Source: Dipteris shenzhenensis | Lineage: Eukaryota; Polypodiophyta; Polypodiopsida; Gleicheniales | Direction: 5' to 3' (one strand) | DNA: 64,000 bases | Assembly: GCA_047967505.1 (NCBI GenBank) | Contig: CM106538.1 | The notes under the pieces: generated by a model | The model's database searches: none | What the model was told of the DNA's origin: nothing | Seen by the model: the letters and a program-made list of their open reading frames with translations, nothing else | Shown here: positions 35,840 through 46,629 of the stretch, piece by piece | How the letters are laid out: each line of letters begins with the position of its first letter | How positions within the stretch are numbered: position 1 is the first letter of the stretch | Translations under genes and position numbers: made by a program

Positions 35840-37048
35840 CGTGAGCTTAGGTACAGAAAACGAGTCACATAATTGTCCTAATATAGTTTTATTTGTACGA
35901 ATAAAATTGTATTTGTACGAATATTAATGGATGATGTGTCAATTTATGGAAAAAAATGTGACGTGGCAACGCTTTTTTGCACGAGGATTGATAATTGTGG
36001 AGAATATATCTCTCATGACTTTCAGCATTTTTGTGATACATATGGGATCAAGAGAGAGCTCACGTCCCTTCATACTCCAAAGAAAAATCCAGTTGCAGAA
36101 AAGATGAACCGCACCATTTAGGAAAGGTTGCAATGTATGCTTTCAAAGGCAAGTCTTTCTGGTGGTTTTTGGGCTGAGGCAATGAAGACTGTAGTGCATG
36201 TGATCAATAGATCACCTAGTAAGAGTTTGTATGGTGGTATTCCTGAAGAGGCATGGAGTGTTAAGAAGCCCTCTTACTCTCATTTGTGTATATTTGGGTG
36301 TGAGGAATATGCACATGTTCCAAAAGAGCTTTGAAAGAAGCTAGATCCTAAGTCTAGGAAATGCATCTTTCTAGGTTATGGTGAAAGTGGAGGAATGGGC
36401 TATCGTCTTTGGGATCTAGAAACAAAGAAGATCATACGAAGCCATGATGTGGTCTTCAATGAGAAAAAGATGCATAAGACACCCATGAGGGATGTGGAAA
36501 TGAGGAGAATCACTTTCCAGTATGTTAATCCACCTACATATGTTGATAGACAACAAGCTGTCCATGCATCAAATGTGTAGGAAATGGTGCCACCAAGAAC
36601 TCTTATAGGTACACACAATCAAAAACAAAGGATGGATCCTCTATTGGTGGAAATGATGAGCCAAATGTGGCTGATATGCAGGTGGAACAACAAGCTGAAA
36701 TGCCCTTGAGAAGATCAACTAGAATGTCAAGACCACATGATAGGTTCCAGGGCATACTATGTGATGCTTACTCGCTACGAGGAGCCTTCTTGTTACAAAG
36801 AGGCTATGATGCATGAGGATTTTCACAAGTGGGAGTATGCTATGCAACCATAGATGAGTTCACTCATGAAGAATAATACTTGGGACTTGGTTTCTTTGCC
36901 ACATGGAAAGAAAGCATTGCCATGTAAATGGGTCTACAGGATGAAGGTTATAGGTGATGATGTGCCTAAGTACAAGGCCCGTTTGGTTGCTAAAGGGTTC
37001 AACAAAGACAAGGGTGTGGAATTTGATGAGATATCTCTGCGGTTGTGA
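35840..37048 (+). pseudogene. Inverted segment of copia B: integrase C-half and RT start
   Basis: On the + strand: RIDNCGEYISHDFQHFCDTY, a PVAEKMNRTI block, ASLSGGFWAEAMKTVVHVIN (integrase), then a LWDLETKKI.RSHDVVFNE block, and the RT start KALPCKWVYRMK...ARLVAKGFNKDKGVEFDEIS. These domains are missing from the minus-strand part of element B and would fill its gap exactly if the segment were turned round. The segment is bounded by an 11-bp inverted match, TCACAACCGCA at 35802-35812 and TGCGGTTGTGA at 37038-37048. About 100 bp of AT-rich filler lies at 35830-35940. Confidence 0.75.
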
Positions 37049-37049
37049 T

Positions 37050-37942
37050 TTTCAACCAAAGCCCGCCATTTTTGAAATACCTAGAACACATCGCTCTTCT
37101 GAGCCATAGCATAAGTGCACACTTTCCTAGTTGCATCATCAATGAATGTCACATAGTATTCAACCCCGCCTAATGAACGTGTAGGCATGGGACCACAAAT
37201 GTCTGAATGCACAAAATCAAGATTTTCAAGCTCTTTCTTTCCCCTACTTTTATGGGCTGATTTAGTCTACTTCCCATAGAGACAATTCTCACAAAATTCA
37301 AAGTAAAAAAAACTCAAATGCAGTACATAACCCAAATGGCATAAGAGTCTCATTGCATTTTGGCTCATATGGCCCAACCTGATTGCCACAAAGAAGTACT
37401 TGTCTACTTGGTTATTGCAACAATATGATCAGACACTCTTGATACATGTAAGGGATACATAGTCCCACATTTGGCACCCTTGGCCAAATGCATAGAGCCC
37501 TTCTGAATTTTCCAACTCCCAAAACCAAAGGTGGTCTCAAAACCAACATCATCTAGCTAACCTACTGAAATGAGACTCTTGGTCAGCTTAGGCACATGTC
37601 TCACATTTTTCAAAACAAATGCAGATCCATTTTCAAAAGAAAACTTTATGTCACCTGCTCCCACTATGTCACATGCATAGTTATTTCCAAGATGCACACA
37701 ACCTGTCTTTCCACTATCATAAGTGGAGAACCATTCCCTATGGGGAGTAACATGGAATGAAGCACCAGAATCCAATTCTTGGAATATGCATCATCTGAAG
37801 TGGTAAGCAACTCCGCAGCCCTTGGACTCTCTTCCTTCTTATTTGCACCCCAATTTGCATTCTTTTTCTTATCCTTTTGCTCCCTTTTTAGCTTGTAGCA
37901 GTCCTTTTTCATATGGCCCTTCTTGATAAAGCAAAATCCCAA
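37050..37942 (-). pseudogene. Copia B nucleocapsid, protease and integrase N-half
   Basis: Minus strand, in order: CFIKKGHMKKDCYKLK (knuckle), LDSGASFHVTPHREWF (protease active site DSGA intact), SAFVLKNVRHVPKLTKSLIS, a LDDVGFETTFGFGSWKI block, FCENCLYGKQ-like zinc ligands, LENLDFVHSDICGPMPTRSL and GVEYYVTFIDDATRKV (integrase catalytic start). It stops at the inversion boundary near 37050. Confidence 0.85.
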
Positions 37943-37959
37943 ATGCTAGTGCCTATAGG

Positions 37960-38560
37960 AGAGAAATCACACCAAATACCAGGTGCACCCAGATATGTAT
38001 GCCACAATGGAAGATAATATCACCAAACCTTAAAGGCTCAAAGCATCAAAATGCAACTGACTCATGTGCATATACTATGCATCCATATGAGTAGATTTGG
38101 CCCAAAAGAAAAAGTCAACTTGTAATGGCAAATCCAATGCCAATAAGAGCAAAAAGGCTCAAGCATAAACATCGTCCATGAGCATAAGCATTAATAATGT
38201 CTCATCTAAGAGAGTATAGCACTATCAGTGCATCAATTGCAATGTGTCAAAGATGTCCCTCAACATAAAATAGCATATGTGTGCTGAACATCCATAAATA
38301 AAGCATCCCATAAGGCAATTTGGGCCTATCAGTGCATCCAACAAGGATTGCAATGCATCCAAATGGCCTATAAAGCATCCACTACAACCCAATGCAAACC
38401 ACGAATGAGCACACATGGCTCATACTGCAACCAGAGTGATCTGCATAAGGTATGTCCCAAAAATCATAGTCCCACGACAATGATCGCTCTTGAAAATAAG
38501 ACCTGAGATGGCCCAAAACATGGGCATCACCACATAATTGGACTCAGTATGACAATTTGC
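37960..38560. other. Unreadable gag-region stretch of copia B
   Basis: No gag motif could be read. The sequence is rich in GCATAA/CATCCA-like short repeats. It may be a heavily decayed gag or filler. Confidence 0.3.
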
Positions 38561-38976
38561 AAATATCTCTCTTCTGTTGGAACTCCAAAATTCCAATCGA
38601 TGAATGGGAAACGGGGAGTCAACCCTTGCAAAGGGCAGCACCCACGGTACCCACGAGATGATCCTAAGTAAGAATAGTCACCCACACAGAGAAAACATCT
38701 CCTTGCTTCAAAAAAACGACCTTTGCTTCCAAAAAACCACTCTAGGCTCTTGAAAACCACTTAGAGGTTTTGCAAATCACCAAGAGACTTTTACAAGATT
38801 CCAATACCACTCTTTTCAAGGTTTTGCACACTACGATGTAGATAAAGCCACCCACAAAGCTTCTCCTTTCTCCCACAGAGTTGCAGCAGTAGCAGACTTT
38901 GGGCTTCAGGCTTATACACGGGTCCAGTTAGACCACCCACAAGCATCAGATAGACCACTCGATCTTTGATATTAGT

Positions 38977-39162
38977 TGAGATTGCTCTCAAACGAAAGTG
39001 GAACGGAAGAGGGTGAGAGAGAGGGGGTTGCAAGAAGAGAGCCACACAAGTTTTGGTGGGTGCATAGCACCCTAATCTTCTATGTCATCCATAAATATAT
39101 ACATATGTGTTGGAGTATTGTACATAACCGGGGTTAAGGCATAGTGGCCTTTAACCCCCACA
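38977..39162 (-). repeat. Copia B 5' LTR, 186 bp
   Basis: The minus strand begins TGTGGGGGTTAAAGGCC and ends ...GAGCAATCTCA. It carries a CCTTAACCCCGGTTATGTAC block identical to that in LTR A. The adjoining PBS is mutated. Confidence 0.8.
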
Positions 39163-39389
39163 GTTCAACATATGCCTTAGACATGGACAATACGATACTT
39201 GCCCCCAACATTGTGCCCATTGCAACAATTGACATAATGTGGGTAGCCACCAAGATTCCAATGGAAGAAAGAGAGTCCAAGAAAGGCTTCATCAAGAAGA
39301 AATAGAGATGAAGAACAACCTCGGAGAAATTGGCCTACCTTTTTAGCCAAATCAATAATATTAGCTGAATTATGGAATGGCAAGGCATG

Positions 39390-39970
39390 AAGGAAATCAA
39401 TGTGGGATCATAGGAAGGGATCCAAATAAAGGATAAACTGCTTGGAAAATTCCTCAACAGATCCCAAGAACTCTTACTAGAGTATAAGGACGTATTCATA
39501 TGGGAATACACAGACTTGAAGGGTGTACCACACCAAATTTGATACAACATTAAATACCCCTTAGTGAAGCCAATTTGGTAGTAGAGGTATTAAATGAACC
39601 CCAACTATGCCAAGTTGGTAAAGGACAAAATTGACCACTGCTAAAATTAGGCTTTCATATACTAGGTTGACTGATGTGGCTAGCTACAATTGGGTTCATT
39701 TTGGCTTATCTAGATGGAAACTTGGATATCTTGATGTACTACATGAGCAAATGTTTTCAAATGAACCATTCCATGACCAAAAGGGAAGCCCCTAGGATGG
39801 TACATAGTGTTTAGAATTTTTGGAACTATCTTTTGGGCAACCCATTTGTCTTTTATATAGACTACAATCCCATCACTCTACAAACCAATCATGAAAGCCA
39901 TGATTGAGCAGAGGGGTGCTCTAGTCAAAGTTGGTGTGCTATCTACAATGCTGATTATTTCTCTCATACT
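39390..39970 (+). pseudogene. Ty3/gypsy fragment, same family as 12544-13010
   Basis: 39390-39545 repeats the pre-RT segment (EINVGS, then YKDVFIWEYTDLKGVPHQI), and 39840-39890 has a GNPFVFYIDY block like the RNase H region. The intervening RT is mostly deleted. It adjoins the truncated Helitron remnant at about 39980. Confidence 0.65.
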
Positions 39971-39999
39971 GAAGGAAAAAAACCACCAAAGGGATAAAC

Positions 40000-42900
40000 G
40001 ATGGTCTTCCTAATGTTAGCCTATTTGAGGTGTCAATCTATGAAGATAAGCACAAAGGAATCGTGCAATATCTCTCTATCTTCTATTGTTTGGATTGTGT
40101 TGCTATTTTGTTTTGTGGGGGCCTTCCAACTCAATGTGCAAGTCAAAATCATCATTGAAATTGCCTGGTTGCCTATGGTGTTTATTGCCGAAGAGAGTGT
40201 CCCGTAGTTGTTGACATGGTCAATAGGCAAAACTTCTCTAGTGAATTTTTCCCAAATATTTTAATTGTATCTTGTTGACAATGGTACAAGTCATGCCAAG
40301 TGAGGAAAGCTTCATCTATGTTGGGCTCCTCCTTGCTGAATGGTAAGAAGAGCAAGCATAGTTCTGTGTAGTGATTTTTGGTATCTTTGCTTTTACTGTA
40401 ATTATTGAAGCACACAATCTTCACATGTTTATATTTTTTGTCGTGTGCCCATTCACATTGTAAGCACTTGCATATTCAGCTAAACACAAATTGTATAGCT
40501 CATTTGGTCTATGTTTGTACTTGGAAATGATGTCAGGGAAGAAAATATTTGTGCTTTGTGGGTCCATCTTCTCAAGCTAGAAGCATCTTTTGAGCAACAT
40601 CGTGTGCTCCTCAGCTAGGCTTGTGTTAATATAACAGAACTCATGTGTGGTGCTTGTTAATGGTAGTGATAAGCACAAGTACACTACTTGTTGTGAGCTG
40701 ATGTGTTGCGTGTTCAAGATGGTGTTTCCATTCATTGGATGTGTTTATTTGATAGTAGATTTAATTGCAAACATGGCTCAAAGCAAGCTTCATCGCTTCT
40801 GCTATGGCCTAGTCAACCTTTGTCATGTACGAAGTGCAATAGGAGGCAGTTGTGTGGGGATTCATGATGAATTGTATGTCTGTGTTTGCGGACCATAGCG
40901 CAGATGTAGTGAGGTTATAGTTTCTGGTGTCGATATCCTTGGGATGCCTTTTCAAATAAATTGTTGGTTGCATTGCATTGCAACATAGTCTTCCTCTGTA
41001 ATTGACAATGCATGCAGAAAGTTGTCAAAGTCTAGGCTCTCTATACAAATTTCTTCCATGAAGGACTTGATTATTTTGTAATTGGTTTTGCGTGTGCTTC
41101 TTAGTGCATGTTCTTCAAGTGGAGTTAGAATTTTTGTTGCCCTCATGGGAGGCTTGGGAAAATGGAATTGACACAAGGTGTCACGTTTCATGCATGTTTT
41201 TCTATGTTTGTGCTTCTGAATGTCTTTATTTTCTAACACAAACTTTGAAATGTCCATGCTTATGTGCGTGTAATAGGAGTTTTTAATCTTGACATCAAGG
41301 CTTTCCCTTTGTAAACAGGTGCGCTCTCAATCCATAACAAGCAATGGCCGTGCTAGCTCCCCTTGTTTTGGAATTCTATCACAAAGAAGAAGTCAAGCAC
41401 CTTGCCTAGAATTCAGGGATCTTGTTTGAGAAGGCTTTTGAATGCTTTGAGCTTGTGCACGTATTACCTAGCAGTTGTTATCGGGTCTGAGCGCACAAGT
41501 TCACGCAAGTTATTTTGCAACGAGGATGGTGCACTTACTTCGTCCGTTGGTCAGACTTTGTGGAGGCACTGGAGCAATGGGTGCTAATTTTTCTTTGCTG
41601 ATGAAAAAGTCAAGAAAAAGGTAGAAGAGCCTAGCTGTTTCAACATTGCAAAAGGTTTTTCTTGAGTGTTTGTTTGTAGTCAGCAGACATTCATAGAAAT
41701 TCGAGGTCGCGAAAGCCTATATATGAATGCAGCAAATGCTTAATGTTTGTATCTTGTGCTATATCCCTTGCCATGATTTTTTATTTGCGGAGCTAACCTT
41801 TGTGCATGCGTACCCAAGATGAAGACAACACTTGTCTGACCAACACTTTCACTGTCTTGAAGAACAAATTCTCTATTGATGTTACGAACCATCTCTCTTT
41901 GTTTGGTAGCTCCTAGCGTGCAATTTCTTGGTACGAGGTGCAATTAGGCACATTGTACCTTTTACTGTGTCCAAAAAAAAGATTTGGGTAGGCAAGCTCT
42001 TCGCAATACTTATCCTTGAAAATGCTTAGTAGTGTAAACCCTTCTGACGAGGCAATGTTGATTGTTTTTTCCTCAAAGTCAACCACATGTTGTGTTGTGT
42101 AGATGCCATGGACAAGAATGTCGGTCGAGGTGTCATCTTCATGTCCTATGAGAGAATGTTAGTCTATTTGCCCTGTTCCAATGACTTCTGTTGATTGTCT
42201 TATGTGCTCAGCCCACAAATGATTAAACATGACGTTGTATTCTTTGTACAAAGGTGTGTCCAACAATTCTTGCAGTGTTTTAAAGTGAGCATGGGTCACA
42301 ATAGGCCACTCATGTAGCTATGCGCAAACTCTAGCTTTCGTTTCAAAGCCACCATGACTCTGGAAGTGTCGCTTAAGAACGAGGCATCACATTTTGCGCT
42401 TTGTTGACATCGGCGAAGACATTATTAGCAATTGCACTGTGGAGATCATATTGCCCTTCATATGTCAATTCGCGTATTTGAGCGAAATCAAACGCACCTC
42501 CAAATTGTTTAGCATGGCAACGCACTTCGTTTTTACGGGAAGAGACATAAGTTTTGAGACTTTGCCTTTTCGAATTTGACAGTGACAAAGTGCGAGACTA
42601 CGCGGATTGCATGTTATTGGGAGGAGCTCATGTTGGACCATGAAGGCTGTTGTAGAATTGGTTGCGCGATGCATCTTCTTCTTGAACTCCAACACTCCAC
42701 AACAAACACAAGGGGATGAAGGAGTATCTTCAATGCTCTTTAAGTACCTTGTGGTAGCAGCACTTTGGGTTGCATTGTTTGATTTGATGAAGGGATCCAC
42801 TAGTTCATCACTTGAAGCTTGTTGTGTTTCACATGCCACTGATGAAGGCATAAAAATTGGTCGCGGTTTTGAAGGTGGGTTGGTGAGAAATGCTAGACCG

Positions 42901-43186
42901 GTTGCTAATTCTTTCTTTTTTTAAAGACCTTTTTGGCAATGGCTTGCAACGAGTGCCTAGTATCTGGGAACATGTGCATGTAGGAAACAACTATCTCTTT
43001 TGCGGTTGCATGTGCCAAGCTTAATAAAGTACTCTCATGATTCGCATCCAACTGAGTGTACTTACATATGTGTGTCCACTTGTGAAGAGGGGCTAGCTCT
43101 GTGGGACTAGGTAGCTCGTATAGATCTCTTGTATTAGAAACGTAAACTTCCCTCCCGTCCAATCCATACGTCTCTGACAAGAACAA
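40000..43186 (-). pseudogene. Helitron replication initiator (Rep) gene, decayed
   Basis: Minus strand, from the N-terminus: a leader region (43186-42905); a CVCCG and CHCQIRKGKVSKL cysteine region with LNNLEVRLISL and FAQIRELTYEGQYDLHSAIA (42700-42390, like the DUF6570-type region of Helitron proteins); YCEELAYPNLFFG and EIARWELQNKERWFVTSIEN (about 42000-41850); Rep core with STFFLTFSSAKKN, FFFVIEFQNKG and HGHCLLWIESAP (41630-41330; HGH is the HUH metal motif); HRKTCMKRDTLCQFHFPKPP (41200-41130); WSANTDIQFIMNPHTTASY (about 40900-40840); and NHYTELCLLFLPFSKEEPNI (about 40350). Many stops. The C-terminal PIF1-type helicase is absent. Helitrons move by rolling circle. Confidence 0.85.
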
Positions 43187-43209
43187 CGCATATCCTATTG
43201 AAGACGAAT

Positions 43210-44035
43210 CTATAGAAGCATGGATAATTCTTCTTGCATCATCATTCTTGTGTCTGACTCAATACGTCTCTGACAAGAACAACAACGTCAATTGTCAACG
43301 AAAACATGAAGAAGACCTTACAAGCACCACGAGTACAAATGAAGTTCCTGTCATGCACGTTATTGAGCACTAAACTTAGAGACTCATAGTAATAATCCAT
43401 GCAGTTAGGTGGCTAACATTGATTGCGTAGAAGACATGGACCAATCCCGCAATTCTGACGGAACGAGGCACAAAAAAATTACAGAAGACCTATTTTTCCC
43501 ATCTCTCAAACACAATCTTCACTAAGGCCTACCTATGGCAGGCCAAAAAGGTGAAGCCTATGTTTGAGTGAAAAAGCACTCCACACCCAAAAATCAAAAT
43601 GCACCTAAGGCGACAAAAAATGAAGCACCATTGAGACCATTAGATCTCTTCAACATCAAGGTCTAAGATTGTGACAAGTCGATTGATGAGAGTTCAGGAC
43701 TTCGGGCAGCATAACAGATCCCTAAGCTTGTTTTCCACGTCTTAAAGCGCACCCTCTTACTTCTTTGATGCTTGTGTTAATGTGCTGACCCCTCCACTAT
43801 ATCCCCCCTCCTCCGAACCACTCATGTCCCCCTTTGTGGCTCTGGTTGAGCAGAAAAAATTAGGGTCCTGTTGTCTGCCTCTTCCATTCCAACCCTGCCC
43901 TTTGAAGTGCTTTTAGTGTTGCAATTTGTAGATGGAAGGATCCTTCATTTGAATTATCTTTGCCTATCTTTAACCTGTATTTGTGTTCATACCTTTATGC
44001 TTGAGGAGAATTAATTAAAGGTGTGATTTTTTTTT
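43210..44035. other. Stretch between Helitron gene and exon-like tracts
   Basis: The phrase TACGTCTCTGACAAGAACAAC occurs near 43168 and again near 43262 (a local duplication). No gene was recognised. It could include the Helitron 5' end, but no TC terminus was identified. Confidence 0.35.
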
Positions 44036-44040
44036 TGACA

Positions 44041-44930
44041 GCCTGCTCATGTGACGATGATGCACAATACATTGTCCACAGAGTTGTGCCGTCCTAGGGA
44101 AACAAGGTACGTTTTAGGGTGATACTTTTATTTCTGCTTTCTTAATAGCGTTCTTATTTTCATGGGCTTTCATTCACATGAATCAGTGACGTATGATTGG
44201 TAGATTACTCCTCTCCCTTGCAGACTGCATGTCTCTACAATTTGCATAGACCTCTATTACTATCTTGCTTTGGTTGCATATTCTCCTTGCTATGATGCTT
44301 CTGGAGATGGTGTATTCTCTTGTCCAATAGACTGATTTCTTGTAATGTGCACTTTTAGACAATTGAGTAGCAGAAAATTTTCATCCATATCATCTGGGAA
44401 ATCTTGTTTGCATGTTACCCTTCAAATAGAGAAGGAAATTTTCAGCACACAGCAAAATTAAATTTTCGAAGTGCCTGGTTCTGTGAATGGGACTTACCAC
44501 CCTTTTATCAGAAAACTTTCCCTGATTGTTTCAGGGGGAGGCAACTATTGGCAGGGCTCCGTGGGAAGGGGTAAGATGCCATATGGCTGAATTATTTTGT
44601 AGTGTTTCCTGTTCTTTCAGAATTTTGATTTACAAGTTTTTTCTCTTCAAAGGTGAGGCAGCGTATTCAGAGAGCGATTCCATAAAGCTGAGAAGGATAT
44701 GGCACCAGCCAGTTCATAAAAAATGGTCGAAGCTACAGGGAAAGTGAACAAAGCAAAATATGAACAAGATCTGTGTTCATGAGTTCAAAGGTTTTGGTTG
44801 TTCTCTGCATTTATTATCCCATGAATCCCTAATTAGAGGGAATTTGCTGGGTGAAGATTTTTGTAGTCCAATAGCAGATGAGGATTTAATTCTTGGTCCT
44901 TCGAATGTGACATGTCCACTAGCTCAGTAG
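44041..44930 (+). pseudogene. Exon-like tracts and a 56-codon ORF, unknown gene
   Basis: Three tracts sit between good splice-like sites: TTTGACAG|44041 to ACAAG|GTACG near 44107; TGTTTCAG|GGGGAGG near 44536 to GAAGGG|GTAAG near 44570; and CTTCAAAG| near 44652 onward. The last tract is in one frame with a TGA at 44745-44747 and then an ATG ORF at 44760-44930 reading NKICVHEFKGFGCSLHLLSH and ending CPLAQ. Composition looks coding, but the tract phases do not join cleanly and no family is recognised. It may be a captured or decayed host gene fragment. Confidence 0.35.
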
Positions 44931-45634
44931 ATTCCATATGATCTTCAACAGATATTTAAAATAATCTCTATATCCTTAACTGAATCCCTACCAATCACTT
45001 CTGCCAATGACCTGACTGTAACAAGCAGTCTGTTTCTCCGAAGATTGGTAACTATTTTCCAAAGTCACCCCTAGCAAAGGAGGTGGCGGTGGTCCTAAGG
45101 AAAAGTGAGCATAAGGACAGTAGTTAACCTTTCAGACAAGTGTATTGTCAGTAACGTCAAAGAGAAGTCCAACCCTTTGCCAAAACTGTTAAAGCAAGTA
45201 ACCCAGATACACTAATTGTATATCAAAAAGATGCAGTCAGTCTGTGATCCCTCGACAGTGCAAGCCCGTAATCAGTGCTTTGCACTCTCCTACACAAAGA
45301 AACTACGCTGACATATTAAAAGTGCAACTAGATATACACTACAATGCCTCTATCTGATTAAGATGGAAAAGGAAGGTCACACCCCTCACAAGATTAGTTC
45401 TCCACTCTAAGGATGGCGTTCTCTCGGGCTTCAGGGCCGAAGCCTCAACCAAGACAGCCCCTCCTGGCGAGAGTTCTGGCGCTTTGGGCCGCGGAACCAT
45501 CTTGATGTTCTAGATGACTACCGTATTGCTTTGGAGGCATCAGTCCTGATTTTGCAGCCACAAATAGAGAATTCCATTGGTGCAATTGGGAGTCCTTCCC
45601 ATCGTTTCTGGGGCTTGTCCACAACAGAGGAGCA

Positions 45635-45914
45635 TGTTGGAATCTCTGGAAGCAAGACATTGGGTGTGTGAGTTTGGCTAAGCATGTGAGGATGAGCCAA
45701 TGAGATGTGGGCGAGTAGATTAGGGGATGAGGGCCCAATCCATATTTTTGTATAGTACACACAATTGGAGTGTGGTGTGGAATGGAATCTAAACAGTGTA
45801 GTTGGATAGATTGGCTCTTGTTGTCTCGTCTCTCTCCCACGTTTCCTTTTGTGAGCATTGCTCTTTGCGTTTGCACCATTGTAGCTTCTCTCCTTTGCAC
45901 TCCAAATTGTAACA
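45635..45914 (+). mobile_element. Copia-type 5' LTR, 280 bp
   Basis: Starts TGTTGGAATCTCTGG and ends TTGTAACA, followed at once by TGGTATCAGAAGC (45915-45927), an initiator tRNA-Met primer-binding site with one extra base. A TATA-like box lies near 45750. No pol is readable to the right, because the gypsy LTR fragment at 46265 follows within 350 bp. The partner LTR was not found in the window. Confidence 0.75.
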
Positions 45915-46264
45915 TGGTATCAGAAGCTAGTTGGCTTCTGCCTCAAGCACAGCCATTCCAGCTCATAGCAAGCTGAACACCAGCAGCCAAAAGGAGTCTC
46001 TGCTTTGCAAAATGATGTATACTTGCTGGTTGTGGGACTGAAGGTTGCATCAGTTTCCAAGAAGGCGTGCATCTACTGTTTCGACTTACCAGCAAGCTAC
46101 TATTATTAATCTTGATGTTTCACCACAGTTTTAAGTTTTTGGCCAGCAATACACTTAATTTACAGTTTCGTTGCCAGTTCTATGAAGTTATTGAGTTTTC
46201 CAGAAGAGCGTTTCAATGTTCATCATTTCTTTTTCTCAAAGCAACTTTCTGATACTTCTGAAAG

Positions 46265-46625
46265 TTTCTTTGCACTCCATGTCCAAAAGCATGTCCTAAC
46301 CTTGCAACCCCTCCTCCCCTCTCCTCCAACCTTGCAACCCATCCTCTCCCTCTCCTCCTCCCTCCTCCTCCTCCCTCCTCCTCCTCCCTCTTCCTCCTCC
46401 TCCTCCCTCCTCCTCCTCCTCTCTCCTTCTCCCTCCTCTCTCCTCTTTCCCCCATGCTCTTACACTTTCTTCCTCTCCCACTCCTATGCTCCCCCTAAAC
46501 CCTTAGTTCCTGAACCCTTAATCTCCATGATCTACAAGGGAGACGAGTTCTCCACCATGTACTCTAGTCTAAACCTTGGAACCTCTTCTAACCCTTGGAA
46601 CTCCTTCTAACCCTGAAACTATGTG
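46265..46625 (+). mobile_element. Gypsy LTR fragment, copy of 7710-8050
   Basis: Collinear with 7710-8050: TTGCACTCCA, CCAAAAGCATGTCCTAACCT, a CTC-rich tract, CCCCATGCTCTTACAC, ACTCCTATGCTCCCCCTAAA, GATCTA-GGGAGACGAG. Frames of 140 codons across it are low complexity. Confidence 0.7.
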
Positions 46626-46629
46626 CAAT

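Larger units (their letters stand above)
31467..39162 (-). mobile_element. Ty1/copia element B, nested and rearranged
   Basis: Read on the minus strand: 5' LTR 39162-38977 (186 bp), degraded PBS (TAATATCAAAGATCGAG), leader to about 38560, nucleocapsid knuckle and Lys-rich segment (37942-37800), protease, GAG-pre-integrase and integrase N-terminal half (37780-37050), RT (35820-35196), a 2.9-kb insertion (35190-32260), then RT end and RNase H (32259-31900), PPT (GTGGGAGG) and a truncated 3' LTR (31549-31467). The segment 35812-37038 is in the opposite orientation. Stops are frequent, so the element is inactive. The 38000-38550 stretch is not readable as gag. Confidence 0.85.

Noticed and set aside
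45445-45915. 156-codon minus-strand frame
   Set aside because: It overlaps a clear copia LTR on the other strand and has no domain.
46182-46610. 142-codon frame
   Set aside because: Runs through the repeated gypsy LTR and CTC repeats.
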